Below are positions 17,269 through 26,253 of a stretch of DNA of 34,155 nt, in pieces. Made by a program: the position numbers and the translations under genes. The stretch is taken from positions 1 through 34,155 of the forward strand of contig JAKIVF010000026.1 in assembly GCA_021647145.1 (NCBI GenBank), given 5' to 3'. Source of the DNA: Methylococcaceae bacterium. GTDB taxonomy: Bacteria > Pseudomonadota > Gammaproteobacteria > Methylococcales > Methylomonadaceae. Each line of letters starts with the position of its first letter. Position 1 is the first letter of the stretch. Below the pieces are notes generated by a model, which saw only the letters and a program-made list of their open reading frames with translations, was not told the DNA's origin and did not search any database.

Positions 17269-18021
17269 ATGGCAGGACATAGTAAATGGGCAAATATTAA
17301 GCACCGTAAAGGTGCTCAGGATGCTAAACGCGGTAAAATTTTCACTAAAATAATTCGTGAAATTTCTGTTGCTGCAAAAACAGGCGGTGGAGATCCAGCG
17401 AACAACCCAAGCTTACGTTCAGTGATTGATAAAGCATTGGGTGCAAATATGAAAAGGGACACCATTGACAACACCATAAAAAAAGCGACTGGCGCAATGG
17501 AAGGGATTAACTATGAAGAAGTCCGTTATGAGGGATATGGGCCGGGTGGCACAGCAATTATGGTTGATTGTTTAACCGATAATCGTAATCGTACTGTGGG
17601 TGAAGTAAGACACGCTTTATCTAAAGCGGGTGGTAACTTAGGGACTGATGGTTCAGTTTCATTCATGTTTAATAAAACCGGCATTATCAGTTATTCTAAT
17701 TCGGTTGATGAAGATGCAGTGATGGAAGTCGCTATGGAAGCGGGTGCTGAAGATATTATTACGCATGATGATGGGTCAGTTGATGTAATGACTTCACCTG
17801 ATGATTATTTATCAATCAAAGAAGCATTGGTTGCCGCTGGGTTTGAGCCTGAAAATGCTGAAGTAACTATGGATGCAGAAAATAAAATAGAACTGGATGC
17901 AAAAAGTGCAGAAAAAATACTTCGATTAATTGATGTGCTAGATGATTTAGATGATGTACAAGATGTTTATTCCAATGCGGATATATCTGAAGATGTCATG
18001 GCACAAGTAGCAGAATTGTAA
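17269..18021 (+). CDS. yebC: YebC/PmpR/TACO1-family protein
   Basis: A 250-aa cytoplasmic YebC-family protein, the usual length. The hallmark N-terminus MAGHSKWANIKHRKGAQDAKR is followed by the conserved NPSLR, YEGYGPGG and NRNRT segments. The family was long described as a DNA-binding regulator and more recently as a translation factor relieving ribosome stalling, including at proline stretches. Which role holds here cannot be read from sequence. GAGAG lies about 10 bases before the ATG. It sits just upstream of ruvCAB, a common gammaproteobacterial arrangement, though 178 bp of non-coding DNA separate it from ruvC. Confidence 0.97.
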   Translation: MAGHSKWANIKHRKGAQDAKRGKIFTKIIREISVAAKTGGGDPANNPSLRSVIDKALGANMKRDTIDNTIKKATGAMEGINYEEVRYEGYGPGGTAIMVDCLTDNRNRTVGEVRHALSKAGGNLGTDGSVSFMFNKTGIISYSNSVDEDAVMEVAMEAGAEDIITHDDGSVDVMTSPDDYLSIKEALVAAGFEPENAEVTMDAENKIELDAKSAEKILRLIDVLDDLDDVQDVYSNADISEDVMAQVAEL

Positions 18022-18199
18022 TGCCTAACAAATAGGTTGAGGAACTATCGTCTCTGTTACAGTTCAATAGAGAAATAAAGATGAAAATTCTATATTTACT
18101 AGAAGGTTGTTAATCAAGTCACAAAACAACTAATTAAACATAATGTATGATTATTTTAATAATTAAATCCTTAGCCCAAATGCAGATATAAAATAAAAA

Positions 18200-18700
18200 G
18201 TGGCAATAATTTTAGGTATAGACCCAGGGTCCAGACTCACAGGATACGGGATAATTGAGGAAACAAATCGTACTAGTTATCAATATATCGCTAGTGGCAG
18301 TATACGAGTAAAGGCAGACTCGTTTCCTGAACGATTAAAACAGATATTTGATGGTATTACTGAGGTTATTGCTCTTTATCAACCCGAGGAAATGGCAATA
18401 GAACAAGTGTTTATGCATAAAAATGCAGATTCTGCTTTAAAACTAGGTCAAGCAAGAGGTGCTGCAATTTGTGCGTCTATGGTTGCTGGTTTACCAGTTT
18501 CAGAATATGCTGCCAGACAAGTAAAACAAGCGTTAGTAGGGAAGGGTGCCGCCGATAAATCTCAAGTACAGCATATGGTTAAAATTTTACTCAGCATACA
18601 AGGTGAATTACAAATTGATGCAAGTGATGCTCTAGGCATTAGCCTCTGTCATTCCCATTATCAACAAACCGAACAAAGATTAAAAAAAGCAGGGTTATGA
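18200..18700 (+). CDS. ruvC: Holliday junction resolvase RuvC
   Basis: Crossover junction endonuclease that cuts four-way DNA junctions with RuvAB. 166 aa, close to the E. coli 173. Acidic active-site residues are visible in GIDPGSR (Asp8), AIEQVF (Glu near 67) and the C-terminal DASDALG. The start is GTG at 18200, which gives the canonical MAIILGIDPG. The upstream AAATAAAAAG has little ribosome-binding character. The stop overlaps ruvA as ATGA. Confidence 0.97.
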   Translation: MAIILGIDPGSRLTGYGIIEETNRTSYQYIASGSIRVKADSFPERLKQIFDGITEVIALYQPEEMAIEQVFMHKNADSALKLGQARGAAICASMVAGLPVSEYAARQVKQALVGKGAADKSQVQHMVKILLSIQGELQIDASDALGISLCHSHYQQTEQRLKKAGL

Positions 18701-19305
18701 TAGGGTTTATTCGTGGAAAATTAGTTTCTAAAACGCCACCACAATTAGTTGTTGATGTTCAGGGTGTTGGTTATGAAGTAGAAGCCCCGATGACTACTTT
18801 TTATGATCTGCCTCCGCTAGGGGAAGAGCTGTTGTTACATACACATTTGGTGGTTAGAGAAGATGCTCATATTTTATTTGCATTTTCAACAGAACCAGAT
18901 CGTCTGATGTTTAGAACTTTAATAAAAGTTAACGGTGTAGGACCAAAACTAGCCTTAACCATTCTTTCTGGACAAAGTGCAGAAGAATTTTATCGATGTA
19001 TACATGATAGTGATGTGCAAGCATTAGTTCGTTTGCCGGGTGTAGGTAAAAAAACGGCTGAACGACTCATTATAGAAATGCAGGATAGGTTGCCAGATGT
19101 TAAAGAGACTACAGGCAATTCAGAGCAAAGTAGAGGGAAAACAACTCAAGAAACCTCTAATCCAAAACAAGAAGCAATCAGCGCATTATGTGCTTTAGGT
19201 TATAAATCGCAAGATGCGAGTAAAATGGTGCAAAATGTTTCAGTAGAAAATAAAAGTTGTGAAGAAATTATAAGACTTGCGCTGCAATGGGTCGCCAGTA
19301 AATGA
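18697..19305 (+). CDS. ruvA: Holliday junction branch migration protein RuvA
   Basis: Tetrameric junction-binding subunit of RuvAB. 202 aa (203 in E. coli). The N-terminal OB-fold begins MIGFIRGKL. Two helix-hairpin-helix motifs follow, VNGVGPKLAL and LPGVGKKTAE. A flexible Gln/Ser/Thr-rich linker (about 137-155) leads to domain III, EAISALCALGYK, which contacts RuvB. The gene overlaps both ruvC and ruvB by 4 bp. Confidence 0.98.
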   Translation: MIGFIRGKLVSKTPPQLVVDVQGVGYEVEAPMTTFYDLPPLGEELLLHTHLVVREDAHILFAFSTEPDRLMFRTLIKVNGVGPKLALTILSGQSAEEFYRCIHDSDVQALVRLPGVGKKTAERLIIEMQDRLPDVKETTGNSEQSRGKTTQETSNPKQEAISALCALGYKSQDASKMVQNVSVENKSCEEIIRLALQWVASK

Positions 19306-20336
19306 TAGAAAGTGACAGGCTAATCACTGCAACAAGTTCAATGGATGAGGAACGCCAAGATCGAGCAATACGACCAAAACGATTAAATGATTATGTCGGG
19401 CAGATGGAATTACGCTTACAAATGGAAATTTTTATTAAGGCTGCGACAGCAAGGAATGAAGCACTTGATCATGTTTTAATTTTTGGTCCACCAGGTCTTG
19501 GAAAAACAACGCTTTCTAATATAATTGCTACCGAAATGGGGGTTAATATTCGTCAAACCTCTGGCCCAGTGTTGGATAAGGCCGGTGATCTTGCTGCTCT
19601 ATTAACAAACCTTGAAGCTCATGATGTTTTATTTATTGATGAAATTCATCGGTTAAGCCCAGTTGTTGAAGAGATTTTATATCCTGCAATGGAAGATTAT
19701 CAACTTGATATAATGATTGGTGAAGGACCTGCGGCAAGGTCAATCAAATTGGACTTGCCCCCTTTTACACTCGTTGGCGCAACAACTCGAGCTGGATTAC
19801 TAACTTCTCCATTAAGAGATCGATTTGGTATTGTTCAACGCTTAGAATTTTATTCAGTTGATGAACTAGCAACCATTGTAAATCGTTCGGCAAAAGTATT
19901 GGGAATTAAAGTTGAGTCGACTGGTGCAAATGAAATTGCTAAAAGATCCAGAGGCACACCTCGGATTGCTAATCGTTTGTTAAGAAGAGTAAGAGATTTT
20001 GCCGAAGTAAAAAGCGATGGGGTTGTATCAAGTGAAATAGCTACACAAGCCTTAAATATGCTGAAAATTGATAATAATGGTTTTGATTCTTTAGACCGAA
20101 AATTATTAAGAATAATGATTGATAACTTTGAAGGCGGGCCGGTAGGCTTAGATACGTTATCCGCTGCTATCAGTGAAGAACGAGGAACAATAGAAGATGT
20201 GCTTGAACCCTATTTATTACAGCAAGGGTTCATCATGCGCACGCCAAGGGGAAGGGTTGTTACTCAAAAAGCCTATTTGCACTTTGGACTGAAAGCTCCA
20301 GAAAAAGACCCTGAAATGGACGATCTTTTTCAATGA
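19302..20336 (+). CDS. ruvB: Holliday junction branch migration ATPase RuvB
   Basis: Hexameric AAA+ motor of branch migration. 344 aa. Walker A is GPPGLGKT (62-69), Walker B FIDEIH (111-116), and the sensor/arginine-finger region is SPLRDRFG. The C-terminal winged-helix domain carries GPVGLDTLSAAISEER and ends in TPRGR. It starts by a 4-bp overlap with ruvA and overlaps ybgC by 4 bp, so recombination and envelope genes share one transcript. Confidence 0.99.
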   Translation: MIESDRLITATSSMDEERQDRAIRPKRLNDYVGQMELRLQMEIFIKAATARNEALDHVLIFGPPGLGKTTLSNIIATEMGVNIRQTSGPVLDKAGDLAALLTNLEAHDVLFIDEIHRLSPVVEEILYPAMEDYQLDIMIGEGPAARSIKLDLPPFTLVGATTRAGLLTSPLRDRFGIVQRLEFYSVDELATIVNRSAKVLGIKVESTGANEIAKRSRGTPRIANRLLRRVRDFAEVKSDGVVSSEIATQALNMLKIDNNGFDSLDRKLLRIMIDNFEGGPVGLDTLSAAISEERGTIEDVLEPYLLQQGFIMRTPRGRVVTQKAYLHFGLKAPEKDPEMDDLFQ

Positions 20337-20728
20337 AAGATTTTCAGTGGCCCATTAGAGTTTATTATGAAGACACGGATGCAGGTGGAGTGGTTTTTTA
20401 TGCAAACTATTTAAAATTTTTTGAAAGAGCAAGAACTGAAATGTTACGATACTCGGGTTTTGAACAAGATCAGTTGATTACGGAACAACGCTTGATTTTT
20501 GTAGTCAGATCAGTTCAAGTTGATTATTTAAAACCGGCCTGTTTCAATGATAGTCTTCTTGTAAACACAAAAATACTCATGGCAAAAAAAGTCAGTCTTA
20601 ATTTTGAACAAGTGATTACACGAAATGAAGAGGTAGTGTGTAAAGGTGATATTCGAATTGCCAGTTTGGATGCAAATAGCATGAAGCCAAAAATAATCCC
20701 AGATTTTATATTGGAAAAAATAACATAA
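20333..20728 (+). CDS. ybgC: Tol-Pal-associated acyl-CoA thioesterase YbgC
   Basis: A hotdog-fold thioesterase of the 4-hydroxybenzoyl-CoA thioesterase type, 131 aa. The signature YYEDTDAGGVVFYANYLKFF contains the catalytic aspartate and the HYxNY-like segment. The family acts on short acyl-CoA or acyl-ACP and is genetically linked to tol-pal; its link to membrane phospholipid supply is inferred from E. coli work. It overlaps ruvB by 4 bp and tolQ by 1 bp (TAATG). Confidence 0.95.
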   Translation: MKDFQWPIRVYYEDTDAGGVVFYANYLKFFERARTEMLRYSGFEQDQLITEQRLIFVVRSVQVDYLKPACFNDSLLVNTKILMAKKVSLNFEQVITRNEEVVCKGDIRIASLDANSMKPKIIPDFILEKIT

Positions 20729-21405
20729 TGACTAACGAAGAATTATCTATATTTCACCTAGTAACAAATGCCAGTTTTGTTGTGCAATTTGTTATGGTTA
20801 CCTTACTTAGTGCGTCCATAATTTCCTGGACGTTTATTTTTTCCAAAAAAAAAGAGCTTAAACAAGCATTTTTTGTTGCCGATGATTTTGAAGATGAATT
20901 TTGGTCAGGCGCTGAACTGACAAAGTTGTATAAAAAATTAGCTGCAAGTAACTTTACCCCGGAAGGAATAGAAAAAATATTTTTAGCTGGTTACAAAGAG
21001 TTTTCAAGGATGACACAGAAAGGAGGAGTTGATCCTGAGATTCAAGTAGAAAGTGCACAAAGAGTCATGAGAATAGAGTTAAACCGAGAATTAGATCGGT
21101 TAGAGGAATCATTACCCTTTCTTGCAACAGTTGGTTCAATTAGCCCTTATATCGGGCTTTTTGGAACAGTTTGGGGGATTATGAATTCATTCATGGCCTT
21201 AGGAGATGTGAAACATGCAACCCTAGCTAATGTGGCTCCAGGCATAGCCGAAGCACTAATAGCAACAGCGATTGGTTTATTTGCAGCAATACCAGCCGTT
21301 GTTGCCTACAACCGTTTTTCTACACGGTTAGATAGATTGACAGCCCGTTATGAACTTTTTTTAGATGAGTTCGTTGTCTTGTTACAAAGACAGGCTCATA
21401 AATAA
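20728..21405 (+). CDS. tolQ: Tol-Pal proton-channel subunit TolQ
   Basis: Inner-membrane ExbB/MotA-family subunit that with TolR uses the proton motive force to energise TolA during outer-membrane constriction at division. 225 aa. Three membrane segments are expected near 15-37, 130-155 and 165-190; the conserved loop LPFLATVGSISPYIGLFGTV and the PGIAEALIATAIGL helix are the family core. It joins ybgC and tolR by single-base TAATG overlaps. Confidence 0.98.
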   Translation: MTNEELSIFHLVTNASFVVQFVMVTLLSASIISWTFIFSKKKELKQAFFVADDFEDEFWSGAELTKLYKKLAASNFTPEGIEKIFLAGYKEFSRMTQKGGVDPEIQVESAQRVMRIELNRELDRLEESLPFLATVGSISPYIGLFGTVWGIMNSFMALGDVKHATLANVAPGIAEALIATAIGLFAAIPAVVAYNRFSTRLDRLTARYELFLDEFVVLLQRQAHK

Positions 21406-21827
21406 TGGGACATCGAATAAAAAAAAGAAAACCAATGGCTGAAATTAATGTTGTTCCTTACATTGATGTGACCTTTGTTTTGCTTATTATTTTTATGATA
21501 ACAGCACCTTTGGTTCAAAATGGCGTTGAAGTTGATTTGCCTCAAGCTGATGCGAGTCCTGTTGAACAAAAAAATGAGTTGCCTTTGATTGTTACAATTG
21601 ATAAAGAAGGTCAATATTATATAAATATTGGAGGACAGGATGATGACCCAGTGAGTTCTAAGGTTTTATTGCTTAGAGTTGCGGCAGTGTTAAGAAACAA
21701 ACCTAAAACGCAAATCTATATTAAGGGTGACGGTGCTGTTTCATATGGAAAAGTAGTCATAGCAATGGCTAGTTTAAAAGATGCTGGTGCTCCCAGTGTT
21801 GGGTTAATGACAAGTCCGGCTGATTAA
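21405..21827 (+). CDS. tolR: Tol-Pal proton-channel subunit TolR
   Basis: ExbD-family partner of TolQ, 140 aa. The single membrane helix near 17-35 begins INVVPYIDVTFVLL, and Asp21 is the conserved proton-carrying aspartate. The rest is the periplasmic domain. The start ATG at 21405 shares one base with the tolQ stop, so the two subunits are probably translated in a coupled way. Confidence 0.98.
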   Translation: MGHRIKKRKPMAEINVVPYIDVTFVLLIIFMITAPLVQNGVEVDLPQADASPVEQKNELPLIVTIDKEGQYYINIGGQDDDPVSSKVLLLRVAAVLRNKPKTQIYIKGDGAVSYGKVVIAMASLKDAGAPSVGLMTSPAD

Positions 21828-21833
21828 CTAACT

Positions 21834-22730
21834 ATGAGTACAACAAAAAAACTTTCACTTCCTTTTATTTTTGCTATTACATTACATTTAGCTATTGCTG
21901 CAATGTTTGGATATAGTTTTTTTATTAAAGATAAGGTGGTAGAAATAAAGCCAACGCCTGAAATTATTGAAGCCACTGTCTTGGATGAAGAAACAATAAT
22001 GGCAGAATCCAAGCGATTAAAGACTAACGAGGAAAATAAAAAAATTGCGCAAAAGAAAAAACAGCAAGAAATAGAAGACAAGAGAAAAAAAGAAGAAGTG
22101 CTATTTCAGGATGCTAAAGAAAAGAGAGAAAATGAAGAGAAAAAAGCTCAAGAATTAGAAAAACAACGACATGAAAATGAGTTAAAAGAAAAAAAATTAG
22201 AAAAGCAGCGTAAAGAAAGAGCAAAAGAAGAAAAAGTAAAAAAAGAAAAAGCTGAAGAGGCCGCACGGCTTGCTAAAATTAAAAAACAAAAAGAAGAAAA
22301 AAAACGGCAAGATGATTTACGAAAAGCTGAAGAAAAAAAACGAGTAGCAGCACAAAAAGCTAAAAAGGAAAAGGCCGAAAAACAAAAAGCTCAGAAAGCA
22401 GAAAGGGAGGCGGAATGGGCTAGAGAGTTGGCCGCAGAGCAAGCAGAGCAAGAAACAATTTCGATACGCGATGCGATTTCTAAAAAAATTTATAAACGGT
22501 GGACAAAACCTCCGTCAGCCAGAAAGGGAATGAGTTGTGAGGTAAGCGGAAAATTATTACCTAGTGGGGAAGTTGAAGTAATATCAGTTACAAGAAGTAG
22601 TGGGAATATTCTTTTTGACAATTCAGCTGAAAATGCAATTCGAAAAGCCTCTCCATTACCCGTGCCTAAAGATAGATCTATATTTATAAAAGAATTTAGA
22701 GATTTTAGTTTTGAATTTGAACCAGAGTGA
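21834..22730 (+). CDS. tolA: Tol-Pal linker protein TolA
   Basis: Inner-membrane-anchored protein that spans the periplasm and contacts TolB/Pal. 298 aa, shorter than E. coli TolA (421). The membrane helix is at about 10-30. Residues 55-205 are a long charged helix rich in Lys, Glu, Ala and Gln (for example KKKQQEIEDKRKKEE). The C-terminal globular domain from about 208 has SIRDAISKKIYKRW, CEVSGKLLPSGEV and ends FEFEPE. The low-complexity helix is the part that varies in length between species. Confidence 0.95.
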   Translation: MSTTKKLSLPFIFAITLHLAIAAMFGYSFFIKDKVVEIKPTPEIIEATVLDEETIMAESKRLKTNEENKKIAQKKKQQEIEDKRKKEEVLFQDAKEKRENEEKKAQELEKQRHENELKEKKLEKQRKERAKEEKVKKEKAEEAARLAKIKKQKEEKKRQDDLRKAEEKKRVAAQKAKKEKAEKQKAQKAEREAEWARELAAEQAEQETISIRDAISKKIYKRWTKPPSARKGMSCEVSGKLLPSGEVEVISVTRSSGNILFDNSAENAIRKASPLPVPKDRSIFIKEFRDFSFEFEPE

Positions 22731-22763
22731 TTATTAACTCAATAAGTAAAAGTAAAGTAAGTT

Positions 22764-24059
22764 ATGTATATTTTTTTAAGAACAATTTTATTAGTCAGCT
22801 TGATTGGGTTTTATGCCCCTTCGTCTCTAGCTAAATTAACAATTAAAATAACAAAAGGAATTGAAGGAACTGTTCCTGTTGCAATAGTCCCTTTTGGCTG
22901 GCAAGGCCCAGCTATGAAAGCACCATTGGATTTAGCTACGATTATTAATGCTGACTTAGATAGCAGTGGAGTCTTTAAAACGCTATCCAGAAGAGATATG
23001 CTGACTACGCCAACAAAAGCAGACCAAATCAGGTTTAGAAACTGGCAGGCGTTAGGTCAGGAATACATGGTGATTGGTAAAGTTAACGAAGTCTCTCAAG
23101 ATCAGTATCAAATACAATTTCAATTATTTAATGTTTATAAAGGTCAGCAGCATTTAGGTTATCGGTTTACAACTTCAAAACAAAACTTAAGAAAAGCTGC
23201 GCACAGTATTAGTGATAAGATTTATGAAAAATTAACAGGAAAGAAAGGTATTTTTAGCTCGCGCATTGCTTATATAACGACGACAGCTCTAGCAAAGAAG
23301 CAGAAACTGTATGAACTGATTATTGCTGATGCAGATGGATCCAGACCAAGACGAATTACTGCATCAAAAGAACCTTTAATGTCCCCTGCATGGTCCCCTG
23401 ACGGGAAAAAAATCGCCTATGTTTCTTTTGAAAATAAACGATCAGCAATCTATATTCAAACACTTTCCAATAAAAAAAGAATAAAAGTTGCTTCTTATCC
23501 ACGTATCAATGGTGCACCTTCTTTTTCTCCTGATGGAACACGATTAGCTTTGACACTGTCTAAAGATGGAAGTCCAGATATTTATATTTTAAATTTGATA
23601 GATAAATCGCTTTTTAAATTAACTAAAAGCTTTGGAATTGATACAGAACCTTCCTGGTCACCAGATGGGAAAACAATCATTTATACTTCTGATCGAGGAG
23701 GAAAACCACAGCTATATACAATTTCAAGTTCAGGAGGTCAGTCAAGACGAGTGACATTTGATGGCGATTATAATGCAAGAGGTCAGTTTTCTCCTGATGG
23801 AAAAAGTATTGCAATGGTTCATGCAAATAATGGTGATTACAGAATAGCCGTAATGGATATGGCTTCTCGTAGCATTGATGTGTTAACTGCAGGTAGATAT
23901 GATGAAGCTCCTAGTTTTTCTCCAAATGGAGAGATGATTTTATATGCCTCAAAAAAAGGTAGGCAGCATGTGCTTTCAGCTATTTCTATTGATGGTAGAA
24001 TGCAACGTAATCTTGCTTTTAATAAAGGAGAAGTAAGAGAGCCAGCTTGGTCACCATAG
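22764..24059 (+). CDS. tolB: Tol-Pal periplasmic beta-propeller TolB
   Basis: Periplasmic protein binding TolA and Pal. 431 aa. A signal peptide ends near SLA-KLT (residue 23). The N-terminal domain (about 24-165) is followed by a six-bladed propeller whose repeats end in motifs such as PAWSPDGKKIAY, PSFSPDGTRLAL, PSWSPDGKTIIY, GQFSPDGKSIAM and PSFSPNGEMILY. It ends PAWSP, just short of the usual C-terminus, with TAG as stop. Confidence 0.98.
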   Translation: MYIFLRTILLVSLIGFYAPSSLAKLTIKITKGIEGTVPVAIVPFGWQGPAMKAPLDLATIINADLDSSGVFKTLSRRDMLTTPTKADQIRFRNWQALGQEYMVIGKVNEVSQDQYQIQFQLFNVYKGQQHLGYRFTTSKQNLRKAAHSISDKIYEKLTGKKGIFSSRIAYITTTALAKKQKLYELIIADADGSRPRRITASKEPLMSPAWSPDGKKIAYVSFENKRSAIYIQTLSNKKRIKVASYPRINGAPSFSPDGTRLALTLSKDGSPDIYILNLIDKSLFKLTKSFGIDTEPSWSPDGKTIIYTSDRGGKPQLYTISSSGGQSRRVTFDGDYNARGQFSPDGKSIAMVHANNGDYRIAVMDMASRSIDVLTAGRYDEAPSFSPNGEMILYASKKGRQHVLSAISIDGRMQRNLAFNKGEVREPAWSP

Positions 24060-24078
24060 AATTAGTCTTTTATTATTT

Positions 24079-24102
24079 GGGTGCGAAAGAAAATCGCATC
24101 CC
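24079..24102 (+). terminator. Hairpin in the tolB–pal gap
   Basis: GGGTGCGA at 24079-24086 pairs with TCGCATCCC at 24094-24102, with one bulged T, and is followed by TTTGTTT. It is probably a partial terminator or mRNA-processing hairpin that lets pal be expressed at a level different from tolB. It lies 35 bp before the chosen pal start. Confidence 0.5.
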
Positions 24103-24136
24103 TTTGTTTATTATATCGTTTTTAATGGGGTTTCAA

Positions 24137-24697
24137 ATGAGTTTAAATAAAATAATTTTATTTTGTGTAGTATGCACAAGTATTCTATCTGGATGTAGCT
24201 CTACAGAAGAGAAAAAACAAGGTTTGTTAAATGGGGCTGATGCAGATGCTTCAACCAGTGGTTATTCAGATGGATCATTACTTGGTGGAGAAGAGTTTGG
24301 CGACAATGCAAATGTTGATGCTTTAGGGCTAGGGCCTGAATTTAGAGATCCAAATAATCCCTTGTCAAAAGGTATTATCTATTTTAGATATGATAGTAGC
24401 CAAATTAAGCCAGAATTTGTAGAAGTAGTTGCTGCACATTCTGAGTATTTGAAAAATCATCCTTCTAGAAATGTTATTCTTGAAGGCCATGCTGATGAAC
24501 GGGGCTCTAGAGAATACAATATTGCATTAGGAGAGCAGCGTGCAAAATCAATTGCAAGAATGATGAAGATTCAAGGTGTTAATAGTAGACAGTTAGAAAT
24601 TGTTAGTTATGGTGAAGAAAAGCCTGCTTCAGATGGTATGGATGAAACAGCGTGGCAGCTAAACCGTAGAGTTGAAGTTGTTTATCAGGGGAAGTAA
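24137..24697 (+). CDS. pal: Peptidoglycan-associated lipoprotein Pal
   Basis: Outer-membrane lipoprotein that anchors the membrane to peptidoglycan and is moved by the Tol machine. From the ATG at 24137 it has 186 aa with a lipobox ILSGC (Cys20), a Gly/Ser/Asp-rich linker and an OmpA-like domain with the diaminopimelate-binding segment GHADERGSREYNIALGEQRA. Starting at 24137, after GGGG, is preferred to the open frame back to 24047, which would bury the signal peptide and overlap tolB. Confidence 0.97.
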   Translation: MSLNKIILFCVVCTSILSGCSSTEEKKQGLLNGADADASTSGYSDGSLLGGEEFGDNANVDALGLGPEFRDPNNPLSKGIIYFRYDSSQIKPEFVEVVAAHSEYLKNHPSRNVILEGHADERGSREYNIALGEQRAKSIARMMKIQGVNSRQLEIVSYGEEKPASDGMDETAWQLNRRVEVVYQGK

Positions 24698-25603
24698 ATG
24701 AGGAAATCGTTTGTTCTTTTGTTGTGTGTTTATTCAAGTGTGTATGCAGAGCCGCGCCCTTTAGCGCCTGTGATAGATAATTCAACCTATTCTAAAGGTT
24801 CATCGGCACAGCCCTCTAATAATGCTATGTATGAAATATTTGGCAGATTAGAACAAATGCAGATTGAACTACAACAACTAAGAGGATTAGTAGAGGAACA
24901 ATCACAAACGATTAGAGAGTTAGAAAAACGACAAAATAATATATATTCTGATTTAGATAATCGCTTGCAAGAAGCTTCTAGCTACAAAAACAAAAAAAGA
25001 TCTAGAATAGTGGCATTAGAAGGTGTTAGAAATACGGGTGTATCTGGTGTTGCTCAAGATACTAATCGCCATGCAGGCACACCTAATAACCGGATGACAA
25101 ATAGGCCCTTGCCGCCAGGAGATAAATATATTGCCAAGACTCCTGCAACTATCCCACCGCCTATGACTAATGACCCTAAAAAGGTTGATAAATTTAATAA
25201 TAGATCTGAACCTATCGATAATCAAAAAGAAATGTACTTTTCTGCTTATGAAATGCTTAGAAATGGACATAATATTAAAGCGATAGAAAAATTTAAGGGG
25301 CTTTTGAATAAATATCCTGATGGTAAATATGCAAGTAAATCGCAATACTGGTTAGGTGAAGCCTATAAGGTAACCAATAATATATCAGCGGCAAAACGCG
25401 CATTTGCAAAAGTCATTAGTCATTATGGTAGGAGCCCTAAAGTTCCTGATGCTTTACTCAAGCTTGGATATATAGAATTAGAACAAAATAACAAAGTAAG
25501 TGCTCGTGATCACTTGACAAAAATAACGGTCAGTTATCCTGATTCAACAGCAGCGCATCTTGCGAAAAAGAAATTATTACAAATGGAAACCTTAGGTCCT
25601 TAG
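24698..25603 (+). CDS. cpoB: Cell division coordinator CpoB (YbgF)
   Basis: Periplasmic protein that links Tol-Pal activity to peptidoglycan synthesis at the septum. 301 aa. The signal peptide ends near VYA-EPR. Residues about 45-95 form a coiled coil (EQMQIELQQLRGLVEEQ) used for trimerisation in the family. A Pro/Asn-rich linker follows, then TPR repeats from about 178 (YEMLRNGHNIKAIEKFKGLL, KSQYWLGEAYK, DALLKLGYIELEQNN). The ATG directly follows the pal stop. It ends with TAG overlapping the queE GTG by one base. Confidence 0.95.
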   Translation: MRKSFVLLLCVYSSVYAEPRPLAPVIDNSTYSKGSSAQPSNNAMYEIFGRLEQMQIELQQLRGLVEEQSQTIRELEKRQNNIYSDLDNRLQEASSYKNKKRSRIVALEGVRNTGVSGVAQDTNRHAGTPNNRMTNRPLPPGDKYIAKTPATIPPPMTNDPKKVDKFNNRSEPIDNQKEMYFSAYEMLRNGHNIKAIEKFKGLLNKYPDGKYASKSQYWLGEAYKVTNNISAAKRAFAKVISHYGRSPKVPDALLKLGYIELEQNNKVSARDHLTKITVSYPDSTAAHLAKKKLLQMETLGP

Positions 25604-26247
25604 TGAGTAAAGCATTAAAAATTACCGAGATTTTTTATTCTTTACAAGGAGAAAGTGCTACCGTTGGTTTTCCAACTGTTTTTATTCGATTAACGGGATG
25701 CCCTCTCAGATGTTCTTATTGTGATACTGCTTACGCCTTTTCAGGGGGGATAAAACAGTCTTTATCAACTATTATTGATAAAGTAGATAAATACAAAGCA
25801 AGATACGTCACAGTAACGGGTGGGGAGCCTTTAGCTCAAACAGAATGTAATGAGTTAATGGTATTGCTTGTAAATAAAGGATACCAAGTTTCATTAGAAA
25901 CTAGTGGAGCGATAGATATATCTAAGGTAGACCAGAGAGTGGTGAAAATAATGGATTTAAAAACCCCTAGTTCTGATGAAATGGACAAAAATTTATATCA
26001 AAACATTGATTTTTTATCAATAAAAGATCAAGTTAAGTTTGTAATTGCCAACAGCGTTGATTATGAATGGTCAAAAACTATTATCAAAAAATATGGTTTA
26101 TCTGCCCGCTGTCAAATATTATTTTCACCTGTCATGGGTAAAATGAACCCTACAGAATTAGCAGAAAAAATTATTCAAGATAATTTGCCAGTAAGGTTTC
26201 AAATTCAATTACATAAATACCTTTGGGATGATACACCGGGTAAATAA
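25603..26247 (+). CDS. queE: 7-carboxy-7-deazaguanine synthase QueE
   Basis: Radical SAM enzyme making 7-carboxy-7-deazaguanine from 6-carboxytetrahydropterin in queuosine/7-deazaguanine synthesis. 214 aa. The Fe-S cluster motif is CPLRCSYC (Cys33, Cys37, Cys40), the CX3CX2C form. EIFYSLQGES and VTVTGGEPL are typical. The start is GTG, overlapping the cpoB stop by one base, so it is probably read from the tol-pal transcript. Confidence 0.96.
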   Translation: MSKALKITEIFYSLQGESATVGFPTVFIRLTGCPLRCSYCDTAYAFSGGIKQSLSTIIDKVDKYKARYVTVTGGEPLAQTECNELMVLLVNKGYQVSLETSGAIDISKVDQRVVKIMDLKTPSSDEMDKNLYQNIDFLSIKDQVKFVIANSVDYEWSKTIIKKYGLSARCQILFSPVMGKMNPTELAEKIIQDNLPVRFQIQLHKYLWDDTPGK

Positions 26248-26253
26248 AAAAAG